Shown here in pieces: positions 11,060 through 19,953 of a stretch of 64,000 nucleotides of DNA. How positions within the stretch are numbered: position 1 is the stretch's first letter; every line of letters begins with the position of its first letter. Location: NCBI GenBank assembly GCA_021397845.1, contig CM038040.1, positions 48,751,088-48,815,087 of the forward strand, given 5' to 3'. The notes below the pieces were generated by a model. The model had not been told where the DNA came from. It did no database searches and saw only the letters and a program-made list of their open reading frames with translations. The stretch comes from Areca catechu (taxonomy: Eukaryota; Streptophyta; Magnoliopsida; Arecales; Arecaceae). The position numbers and the translations under genes were made by a program.

Positions 11060-12640
11060 AACAATGTCCCCGAGCCCAACTCCAGGACGTCAAAGAAATC
11101 TCGAGCCACGTAGCTTCCACTTCCCGGCGCCACCAAGCCCAGCTCCAGGATGCTAGAGGGACTTTGAGCCACGTAACTCTCCAACTCCAAGCATCCCCGA
11201 GCCCAGCTCCAGGACGTCAAAGAAATCTCGATCCATGTAGCTCCCACTTCCCGGCGCCCCCGAGACTAGCTCCAGGATGCCAGAGAGACTTTAAGCCACG
11301 TAGCTCTCCAACTCCAAGCATCCCTGAGCCCAGCTCCAAGAGAAATCTCGAGACACGTAGCTCCCACTTCCCGGTGCCCCCGAGCCTAGCTCCAGGATGC
11401 CAAAAGGACTTTGAGCCATGTAGCTCTTCAACTCCAAGCATCCCCGAGCCCAGCTCCGGGATGTCAAAAAAATCTCGAGCCACATAGCTCCCACTTCCCG
11501 GTGCCCCCGAGCCTAGCTCTAGGATGCCAGAGGGACTTTGAGCCACGTAGCTTTCCAACTCCAAGCGTCCCCGAGCCCAGCTCCAGGATGTCAAAGAAAT
11601 CTTGAGCCATGCAGCTCCCACTTCCCGGCGCCCCCAAGCCTAGCTCCAGGATGCCAGAGGGACTTTGAGCCACATAGCTCTCCAACTCCAAGCGTCCCCG
11701 AGCCTAGCTCCAGGATGTCAAAGAAATCTCGAGCCACGTAGCTCCCACTTCCCGGCACCCCCGAGCATAGCTCCAGGATGCCAAAGGGACTTTGAGCCAC
11801 GTAGCTCTCCAACTCCAAGCATCCCCGAGCCCAGCTCCAGGACGTCAAAGAAATCTCGGGCCACGCAGCTCCCACTTCCCGGCGCCCCCGAGCCTAGCTC
11901 CAGGATGCCAGAGGGACTTTGAGCCACGTAGCTCTCCAACTCCAAGCATCCCCGAGCCTAGCTTCAGGACGTCAAAGAAATCTCGAGCCACATAGCTCCC
12001 ACTTCTCGATGCCCCCGAGCCTAGCTCTAAGATGCCAGAGGGACTTTGAGCCACGTAGCTCCCACTTCCCGGCACCCCCGAGCCTAGCTCTAAGACGCTA
12101 GAGGGACTTTGAGCCACGTAGCTCTCCAACTCCAAGCATCCCCAAGCCTAGCTCCAGGATGTCAAAGAAATCTCGAGCCACGTAGCTCCCACTTCCCGGC
12201 GCCCTTGAGCCTAGCTCCAAGATGCCAGAGAGATTTTAAGCCACGTAGCTCTCCAACTCCAAGCATCCCCGAGCCTAGCTCTAGGACATCAAAGAAATCT
12301 CGAGCCACATAGCTCCCACTTCCCGGCGCCCCCGAGCCTAGCTCTGGAACGCCAAAGGGACTTTGAGCCACGTAACTCTCCAACTCCAAGCATCCCTGAG
12401 CCTAGCTCCAAGATGTCAAAGAAATCTCAAGCCACATAGCTCCCACCTCCCGGCGCCCCCGAGCCTAGCTCTAGGATGCCAGAGGGACTCTGAGCCACGT
12501 AGCTCTCCAACTCCAAGCATCCCCGAACCCAGCTCTAGGACATCGAAGAAATCTCGAGCCAAGCAGCTCTCTATCTCAAACACCTTCGAGCCTAGCTCCG
12601 AGATGCTAAGGGATCATAGGGCCACGTAGCTCCCGTCAAT
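11060..12640 (+). repeat. 127-bp dimeric minisatellite, about 12 copies
   Basis: The word TTTGAGCCACGTAGCT recurs every 127 bases (11,537, 11,664, 11,791, 11,918, 12,045; then 12,108, 12,235, 12,362, 12,489). Each unit is two related halves of 63-64 bp. One half contains CTCCAACTCCAAGCATCCCC; the other contains CCCACTTCCCGGCGCCCCC; both end in a GAGCCTAGCTCCAGGATG-type word. At 12,045-12,108 one half is present twice. Since 127 is not a multiple of three, overlapping short open frames appear on both strands; I do not regard them as genes. Confidence 0.92.
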
Positions 12641-13076
12641 GCCTCGAGCCTAGCTCCAAGGTGCCAAAGACCTGAGCCAAGATCTTAGGCAATCCCTAGG
12701 CCCGAGCCTAGCTCCATGTCCAGGAAGGCCTCGAGCCTAGCTCCAAGGCAACCAAGACCGGTAACCCCCCTACCCTGATCTCCCCACTCGAAAAGAAAAC
12801 GGGAGGGGAAGGAAAGAAAGGGAACAAAGGGGGGAAGCCCGGCAGCCCTCCTCTCTGATCTCCCCTCTCGAAAAGAAGGCGAGAGGAGAAGGAAAGAAAG
12901 AGAGCAAAAATGGGGGTCCAGCCAGCATTCTCTCTTCTGATCTCCCCACTCTAAAAAAAAAAAAAGGAGAAGAGAAGAAGAAGAAAATGAAAATAAAAAG
13001 AAAGATGAATGAAAGAAGAGTGGGGAAGGAAAGAAAGAGGGGGTGAGAAGAAAATACAGCACCATCAAAACTACAG
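12641..13076 (+). other. Degenerate extension of the repeat zone; no gene
   Basis: Scattered GAGCCTAGCTCC words continue to about 12,750. They are followed by three CTGATCTCCC-CTC-type blocks, each next to a GAAAAGAA purine tract (12,770-12,960), then AG-rich simple sequence. The minus-strand frame across 12,685-13,302 follows this composition. Confidence 0.5.
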
Positions 13077-13340
13077 CTCTCAGCAATTTCCATCCCTGAG
13101 CCCAGCTCCAGGACATCTTCTCAAGACCGGAGCTCAGATCTCCGGCCAAGGAAACTTCGAGCCAAGCCGCTCTCAGCAATCTCCGTCCCCGAGCCCAACT
13201 CCAGGACATCTTCTCAAGACCGGAGCTCAGATCTCCGGCCAAGAAAACTTCGAGCCGAGCCATTCTCAGCAATCTCCATCCCCGAGCCCAACTCCAGGAC
13301 ATCTTCTCATGACCGGAGCTCAGATCTCACGACTGTCGAC
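13077..13340 (+). repeat. Tandem repeat, ~94-bp unit, three copies
   Basis: CTCAGCAATCTCC, then GAGCCCAACTCCAGGACATC and GACCGGAGCTCAGATCTC, recur at about 13,079, 13,172 and 13,265. The GAGCCCAACTCCAGGA core is shared with the 127-bp minisatellite, which suggests both arrays grew from a common seed. Confidence 0.8.
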
Positions 13341-13640
13341 CAATGACATCTTCGAGCCTAGCGGCCGGCGAGTGCCTCAACCTCAGACAAGGAGAAGCCC
13401 TTCTCTCTGAAGTCCCCGAGCAAAAAAAAAAAAAAAAGAGAGAGAGAGAGAGGGGAAGAGGGAAGAATAGAGAAAGAGTCTCTGACAAAGCAATCCAAGC
13501 TTTATTGATCAAATACAAATTACAAGTATTTTCTGGGCTCTGACATGCCGAAAGACTCTCGAAAGATGGCTCAGGGTCACAGAAAGGGTGAGTAGGTGCT
13601 AGGTCCTTGGGATCGGTCATAGCTTTGACCTTCTGGCAGC
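13341..13640 (-). other. Probable 3' tail of a lost antisense gene
   Basis: After a poly-A/GA tract (13,419-13,455) the plus strand reads CAAGCTTTATTGATCAAATA and AAATTACAAG. This resembles, by composition and position, the sequences just beyond the 3' ends of the antisense genes in element 1 (about 18,690-18,720) and element 2 (about 57,505-57,535). No conserved protein segment can be read with confidence. Confidence 0.3.
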
Positions 13641-14501
13641 TCAGTACTCTTCAATATTATCTTCTTAGGCTCTGATGACCCAGATATAGAGTGATGCACA
13701 CGTTGAGGACATTATGAACCACGTTCTTGTCCAGTGATGCATAGTGAGCTTCTCTAGGATCCATATCTACACGATCAATTGGTCTCATTGTCATAGCCAT
13801 CGCAACAGGTAAGTCTATTAATAAATTCCTTTACTTATTTTAATTTTGTATATTTAAAAACTTATTAATAATATTTTATTTCTCTTCATTACAGGATATG
13901 AGATATCTAGCTCTCATCCACTAGCTGTTGGAGAGGATATGCAACAAGAGGAGCAGGAGCAGGATGATGTAGATCTCACATGATTTTTTAAATTTTGATA
14001 TTATATATTTACCTTTTTTAGCGGCATAAATTTATAAAATTATATAAATTTATACTTTTTAATATAATATAATTAGATTTTTTTTATTTGTAATTATGAT
14101 TGTTAATTGTTACTTTATTTTTAATATTGTTTCAGAATTCTAATTGTTTATTATCATTATTAAAATTAAATTTTAAAAAAAAATAATTACAACTTTTTTA
14201 AAAAAATTAAAAATTATTCTCGATGGTATTGGCAATGGCATTTGTGATTGCTAAATCATTATTACCGACAATATTTTTTATTGATAGATTTTTTTATTAT
14301 TAATATTTTTTAATTATTTTTTAAAAAATAAAAATATTATTAGCATATCATCTCTAATAACTATCATTAGCGATGGTATGAAACCTGTCACTGATAAGAG
14401 TTATTTGCAATAGAGACTTATCTAACAGTTTATTAGCAATGATAAATCGAGTATTAACGATAGTGTTTAGCTGTCGCTATTAATCTTTATTCTTGTAATG
14501 T
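13641..14501 (+). mobile_element. CACTA (En/Spm) transposon terminal fragment
   Basis: Read from 14,501 on the minus strand, the end is CATTACAAGAATAAAGATTA followed by ATAGCGACAGC. This fits the plant CACTA terminus 'CACTACAAGAA...' with one change. Inside are many subterminal motifs of the AGCGATGG / AATAGCGAC kind (14,220-14,480), as expected for this superfamily. A small exon-like end is visible: donor CAACAG|GTAAGT at 13,808, acceptor TTACAG at 13,894, then an acidic 28-residue tail ending DDVDLT and a stop at 13,981-13,983. The other terminus is not in the window. The end abuts copia coding sequence, so it probably inserted there. Confidence 0.7.
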
Positions 14502-15203
14502 AAATTCAACCTAATTTCCAAAATATGATACACATTAATTAAAGTTAACTTCTGTCCAGAAGTGAATTGCAACTCAACAGTCCCTTTTCCTTCAACTCTG
14601 GCCACACCATTATTGGAATTGCTCCATGGTTTCTGCATTCAGTATATGTTGCGAAGAGGTTTCTATCATTGCACACATGAATAGTAGCACCAGAATCAAG
14701 CCACCATTCTTTAAACTCGGAAACATCGGCCATGTTTGCTTCTGTTATCATGCCAATCTTAGAAACCATGGTAGCCAATTCGGTGACAGCTTCTTCAACC
14801 AGATTTATATTTCCATAATTCTCTGTACCAGAGTTCCTTGCAGCCTGCTTGAACCTGCACTTACGAATGACATGGCTTTTCTTTCCACAATGGAAATAGG
14901 TTACATGCTTGTTACTCTTTTTCTTAGAGGCCTTTTTTGAAACTTTCAGACCAGAACCGGAAGGCTGTTACTTTGCCTTATTATGAGGATAATGCATGAT
15001 ATTATTAACCTTAGAATTGGAGTGCATAAACTGTGCATCACGTGCACGAGTCTCACATTCAATTTGGAGATGAGTTTTAAACTGTTCTAAGATTATAGTA
15101 TCAAAGGACTATGGGACTTTCTTTCTATAAGTACTCCAAGAAGGAGGCAGTTTAGATAGAATTGCACCAATTTGAAGTGCATCAGGAATTTTGACATCAA
15201 GAT
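14502..15203 (-). pseudogene. Ty1/copia gag-protease remnant, downstream part
   Basis: Reading down from 15,203 on the minus strand: DVKIPDALQIGAILSKLPPS, the conserved middle of copia gag (UBN2 type); a knuckle YFHCGKKSHVIRKCR at about 14,880, in which the first cysteine is tyrosine; and the protease signature EWWLDSGATIHVCNDRNLF near 14,650-14,710 with its catalytic D-S-G. The frame then runs through TVELQFTSGQKLTLINV and stops making sense at 14,501, where the CACTA end begins. Several stops and shifts are present. It continues the gag at 23,702-24,170, from which it is separated by the inserted gypsy element 1. Confidence 0.85.
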
Positions 15204-16093
15204 TATTGGGATATGTTGGTCCAAGCACAAGCAGGCCGCCGGTTCGGACCGGCCGAAGACATTTCTTCTGAACCACAAACTTTAGACTCAGATGTTCGGG
15301 AAAAACCAAGCAACCTACAGGCAAGCCGAAGCTCTTCACGGGCCTACAACATCCGAAGGCAAGGCCTTCGGATTACGTCTTCGGCCTTCGTCGAAAACCG
15401 AGTCCATCGGCCCCCAAAGACGAGACCTTCAGCCTGATCTGAGGGACGACCCCCACCAACTCTCGAAGACACGGTCTTCGGTTCATGACAAGACACGGTC
15501 TCCGGCCTACGACAAAGATCAAGTCCTCGATCTATGCCGAAGACAGGATCTCCGATCTGTCTCGAGAGGATCCGAGGACTAAGACATTCCCGATCTGATT
15601 ACGGGAATCTCCCTAAAAAGGGAAGTCTGAAGACAGATCCACGATCTGTCTCAAATCTCTAAAAGCATGATAAGCAACGGCTACCAATAGTTACTATCGA
15701 CTATCTCTGGAACACAATCATGACACGAACTCCAGCTGCAACTCATCCGGTCTGGTCGAAATCGTTCGACGACAACCCATGATTGCGAATTATAGAAAAG
15801 GATTTGACTCCCTATCGTAACCATTGGAAGAATGACGGAACCACAAGCCAGACGGCCCCTTATAAATAACGGTAAGAGGGAAGGCTCGAGGAAAGACACA
15901 AGATACTCTTGAAAACCAGAGAGTCCTCTCCATCGAATTCTCTTTCCCATTCTATGGCTGGAGCCCGCTTCTTAGGCATCGGAGTATCCCCCGTCGGAGA
16001 ACTCCGGCCAGGGATCTGTTTTGCAGGTGAACCCAAGAGTAGCTCCTGCGAACCAGAAGCTCCGTTCGGTCGAAAAGAGATTTTATGCCAACA
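15204..16093 (+). repeat. 5' LTR of element 1
   Basis: 890 bp, TATTGGGATATG to GCCAACA. A TATA-like TATAAATAAC at 15,861 is conserved in the 3' LTR. The two LTRs agree over their whole length with scattered substitutions, implying that time has passed since insertion. Confidence 0.92.
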
Positions 16094-16116
16094 GTTTGGC
16101 GCGCCAGGTAGGGGGG
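16094..16116 (+). other. Putative primer binding site of element 1
   Basis: TTTGGCGCGCCAGGTAGGGG starts directly after the LTR end. It is related to the sites of elements 2 and 3. Confidence 0.65.
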
Positions 16117-16179
16117 TTCATTCGCATTTAGCCATTGTTAAGCTCCCCTCCTTGACAAAGGAGAAGTAAGAAACTCCTG

Positions 16180-17650
16180 ATGGCGAGAAGAAAGACTCAG
16201 ATTACCTCTACGAGTCGAAGTCGTGCTCCATCCCAAGGAGATGCACCCCCGGCGGAGAATGAGATCCACCTCCCACCATTGTAGTAGGACAGCAACAATT
16301 CGAAGCCCTCCTGAACCAAGTCACTAACATCACGACTATGGTTCAGGACTTCCAGAACAGAGCCTTCCCGGTGGGAAATCCACCAGCTACCTCCGGACAT
16401 AGCTCACGATCCCGGAGGAAGAGAGCCCCTCGAGAGGGATCCGCACACCTTTCCCATCGTCCTCGGCCCTCTCCTGAAGGCCGAAGTTCAAGAATGCCTA
16501 GGCCAGCTGATTTCCCGCGGAAAGGGAAAAGGCCTAGGCAAATATCTCCACCCTCTTCTGAAAACTCTACTCCTGTAGGGGAGATGCTGAAGTAAGCCCT
16601 TCACGATTATGATGAAAAATTCAAGGCTATCGAATCGGAAATGGCAAGGATCCGGGAGCAACAGGATCACAACGATGCAATAGTATGTGATCTGCGCCCT
16701 CCCTACACCGATCGCATCATGACCGAGGTCATTCCTCGGCATTTTGGGGTCCCTAGATGGAATCCTACGATGGCACCTCTGATCCTTATGATCATTTGGG
16801 CAGTTTCAAGGCCCATATGATGGTCCAAGGAGCCTCTGACGCGATGTACTGCCTCACGTTCCCAGCCACCTTGAAGAAAGCTGCTCGGATGTGGTACTCG
16901 AGCATATGCCCAGGTACCATCGATTCTTTTTTCAAGTTAGAGAAATTATTTGTCTTGCATTTCAGGACTTGCCGCAAGATCCCCAGGAATACGGACACAC
17001 TGTTCCTCCATCAGAATAAAGGATAAAGCTTGCAAGACTACATGTCCATGTTTAATGCGGCCATGCTCGAGATCCCCGATCTCAACGAGCATGTGGCCAT
17101 GTCTGTGCTAAAGAAGGGGCTTCTCACATTCAGGCTCACCTTTTCCCTGGATAAGAAGTTTCTTAAAAGCTATGCTGAGCTACTTTCAAGGGCTCAGAAA
17201 TACGTCGATGCCGGAGAGCAGGCGGTGAACTGACGATTGATCAAGGAAAGCCCCCTTCAAAAAAGAAAAGCAACCGGGGACAAGGTCCCCAAACTTCCAA
17301 CAACAATAAGTATGCTGACCGTCGAAGGAGACCTCCCAGGCCCCAAACATCGGGCGGGAGATTCAACTCCTACACCCCCCTCAACCTCCCTCATGAAAAG
17401 ATTCTTATGGAGATAGAGAAAGAAACCTATCTCTAGTGGCCACGTCCCATGAAGGCATCCTCTTCCGCAAGGAACAGGAATAAATACTGCCGATTCTACA
17501 TGGACAACAGCCACAACACCGAAGAATGCATCCAACTGAGAAATGCGATAGAGGATCTTATCAGAAGAGGGTATTTAGGGCGGTACCTTGGTCGTCAAGG
17601 ACCTCGGTCAGAAGCTACTATTCCCTAGCCACTTCCTGAAGAGGCTGAGC
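16180..17650 (+). pseudogene. Gypsy gag of element 1, broken
   Basis: The likely start is ATG at 16,180 (MARRKTQITS), about 86 bases after the LTR; stops appear at once (about 16,280). The conserved Retrotrans_gag core runs from about 16,757: YDGTSDPYDHLGSFK, then AARMWYSSICPGTIDSF, and after a stop at 17,024 QDYMSMFNAAMLEIPDL and the SVLKKGL stretch. A knuckle-like KYCRFYMDNSHNTEEC lies near 17,480 and RRGYLGRYL near 17,565. Stops and shifts make it non-coding. The layout matches the gag of element 2 at 51,990-52,850. Confidence 0.85.
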
Positions 17651-17679
17651 TGCCAAATCAAAGGCCCACCAATGAAGGT

Positions 17680-18060
17680 ATGGGAATGATACACCGACCT
17701 ATCAACTGGAGAAGAGACGAAGACGATGCCCGAAGTCGTTCTCCCTATCGAAGTCTCCCTCCAATCTTTAAGGATTGACAACTATGAAGAGCCAGAAAAC
17801 TCCGATTGCAAGAGAGTTGACCTGGATTTGCTACCGAGTACCAGGCTTCAGGCCCAGATAAGAATGGTGATGTACCAGCAAAAGGTCGCCAAATATTATA
17901 ATTCCAGAGTAAAGGAGCAAATCTTTCACACAGGGGACATGGTGCTGCGAAGGGCAGAGGTATCCATGCCAACAGAGCAGGACAAGTTTTCTCCCAACTG
18001 GGAAGTCCATACCAGGTTAAAGAGGTCATGCGCCCAGGAACGTATCGACTCAAGACCTTA
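17680..18060 (+). pseudogene. Integrase C-terminal remnant fused behind gag
   Basis: From 17,726 the frame reads VVLPIEVSLQSLRIDNYEEP and later VAKYYNSRVKEQIFHTGDMV and SPNWE. This matches the end of the element 2 integrase (IPVELSLPTLRVKQYDEVEN ... ARYYNSSVRSK ... SPNWEGPYRV). It directly follows the gag tail, so about 3-4 kb encoding protease, RT, RNase H and most of integrase has been removed between about 17,650 and 17,726. Confidence 0.8.
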
Positions 18061-18320
18061 GAGGGAAAAATTTTGCCCCGGCCATGAAATGTACAAAACC
18101 TTCACAAATACTATCAATAAACTAACCCCTAAGTTTCTTGTGCAAATTTGCCCGATTATGAATGGCCTGTTGCGTCAACAAAACGATAACAGCATGAATG
18201 GTGCGATCTAAGGAATCGACCAACAGCGCAAAGGAGAGTCTGATCCGCTCACCTTATCGGTATGTCCGACGAGTACAATGGATGGCCTGATCGGGCCACC
18301 AAGAATATCAAAGGCACAGG

Positions 18321-18575
18321 GACGGTTCAAGTGACCTACCCTACGGAAAACCCGAAGATGTGCCGGGGCGGGCCTAATCAACCTACCTTACACTAAAAAA
18401 GGCATAATGACGATTCAAGTGACCTACCCTACGGAAAACCCGAAGATATGCCGAGGCGGGCCTAATCAGCCTACCTTACACTAAAGAAGGCGCAAAGATA
18501 GTTTTTACAGCCTACCCTACGGAAAGTCTGAAGACGTGCCGAGGCAGGCCTGAACAGCCTACCTTGATTATGACA
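18321..18575 (+). repeat. 88-bp tandem repeat, three copies
   Basis: CCTACCCTACGGAAA recurs at 18,335, 18,423 and 18,511, exactly 88 bases apart, each followed by CCGAAGA-GTGCCG and GGGCCTAA. It lies between the end of the sense pol remnant and the 3' end of the antisense genes. Confidence 0.85.
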
Positions 18576-18771
18576 AAAATACACAAGAATGGCATAGATG
18601 CCCCACCCTACGATTCCAAGTAATCGAGGAGGTCACACCTTCAACATATCACAATGCGATAGAAGAGAAGGTAAGAGAAGCGAAAATATTTCATTTCATT
18701 TCTAAATTTTTTTACAAAAAAAAAAGAGAGAAAAGAGAAAAGAAAAAGAAAAAGCATTGTAGAAAGCACAT

Positions 18772-19283
18772 CTAGCGACCACCCGCCGACCCTTTCCCAT
18801 GCCAGCGAGGGGAGTCTTGCAAGGAAGATGAGGGGGCCCCGGGGTTCCTGTCCTGACTAGAATCTGACTCCTCCTCGGAGTCAGAATCGAATTCGTGTCC
18901 GGGAAAGGGAACGGAGGGTTTGATGTTGTCAAGGCCCTTTAAGTCATAAAACTTGAAGGCCTTACCCCTGCATTCCCGGAACCCCTGGTGGTAAGAATCC
19001 AGAGCCGCCTTAGCGACCTCCTCTTTGAAAGCAGAAGATGCCTTGAAGTCCAAGATGGTGTCTACCTCCTTCTTCTTAGCCTCCATCGCCTCCGCGACGG
19101 TCTCCTCGACCTGGGTCCTGGCCTCCTCCAGTTGAGCCTCTAAGACGCGGAATTTTCTCTCCAAACGGTCAACGATAGGCTCATTGTCATCGCTTAACCC
19201 GAGAAACCTTGGGCCCCCCTTTTTCTGGTGTCAATGGCTCTCCTCTTCACCGCCCTTCGAAGCTCGGAAACACTGAACTTCAT
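18772..19283 (-). pseudogene. Short antisense gene B of element 1 (coiled-coil protein)
   Basis: Starts at ATG 19,283 (MKFSVSELRRAVKRRAIDTR). One frameshift/stop lies near 19,200. It then reads LERKFRVLEAQLEEARTQVE, a heptad-like coiled coil, and a C-terminal block FKASSAFKEEVAKAALDSYH...GFRECRGKAFKFYDLKGLD, ending in an acidic serine-rich tail. The same C-terminal block occurs in antisense gene A (QFQVEMNEATLYSYQHGF) and in the antisense gene of element 2 (EFKDEVHKATVDSFLEGF), so the three are paralogues. This one lacks the N-terminal globular domain. Function unknown. Confidence 0.6.
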
Positions 19284-19369
19284 TTCGACGAGACGCCGGA
19301 GAAAGGAAGAAAGCTTCTAAAATAGGAGTTTGAAATTACGATGACCTTCAACTAGGAGAGACGGGGTCC

Positions 19370-19377
19370 TATTTAAA
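19370..19377 (-). promoter_or_regulatory. TATA-like box for antisense gene B
   Basis: The minus strand reads CCTTTAAATAGGACCC, placing TTTAAATA 87 bases before the ATG at 19,283. The spacing suits a plant core promoter with a ~55-base leader. Inferred only from sequence. Confidence 0.45.
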
Positions 19378-19953
19378 GGGATCTTACACCCACGAACGAC
19401 TACAGGGAGACGTGCTCTGCGCCCTTTTGCAAGCGAACCAGAGAGCCACATGTCAAAGCGATGCCTCGGAACCCCGGGTGACTACCTAGGAACGATACAA
19501 TCGCCAATAACTACTCTTGGAGATAGCAACTACCGGCGCCCCAAATCGAGAATGGTCTTTATTATATGGCATTAAAGGCCCCCTCTTGGAAAGGGAGGAT
19601 TTGGCAGCGCCCAGGGCACAATCAATGGACAACAGGAAAGTAACACCTGTCCGTCGTGTCTACTCCTAGATATACAGATTGGTTGTCTAACATCGGTGTA
19701 GCCCGATCATGGTCAGTCATCGACAACGGCATTTCGGTCTTATTGCGGAATTCGTCTTCAGCACCAGTTGCCAACCAAACAGTCTTCAGCTTCGGCCATT
19801 CGACCAGACAGCCTTGCTTAAGCCACATTCAAAAACGTGACACACCACATACAAGGAAGGAGAAAACTACATGATAATTCAATAAGAGAGTTTGCCAGTT
19901 ACATTCCCGAAAAAAGTAAAGAAGAGACGTAATGCCTAAAGTTATACAAATCC

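Larger units (their letters stand above)
8488..13640 (+). mobile_element. Truncated Ty3/gypsy element 3 (5' LTR, gag trace, minisatellite)
   Basis: The start matches the LTR of element 2: TGATATGGCAAGACCGCTGA here against TGATGTGGCAAGACTGCTGA at 49,964. The LTR ends in CGGCAACA at 10,220 and is followed by a primer-site-like GGCATGCCAGGAAGGGG. After a short degraded leader/gag zone the element consists mostly of tandem repeats (11,060-13,340), then a stretch like the 3' end of the antisense genes of elements 1 and 2. There is no pol and no 3' LTR. I place the right border near 13,640, where CACTA sequence seems to take over; that border is uncertain. Confidence 0.6.

Noticed and set aside
11005..12629. 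Many proline/serine-rich open frames on both strands
   Set aside because: They follow the 127-bp tandem repeat, shift frame with each unit, and have no domain; repeat artefacts.
12685..13302. A 205-codon minus-strand frame
   Set aside because: Crosses the 94-bp repeat and purine tracts; the composition explains it.
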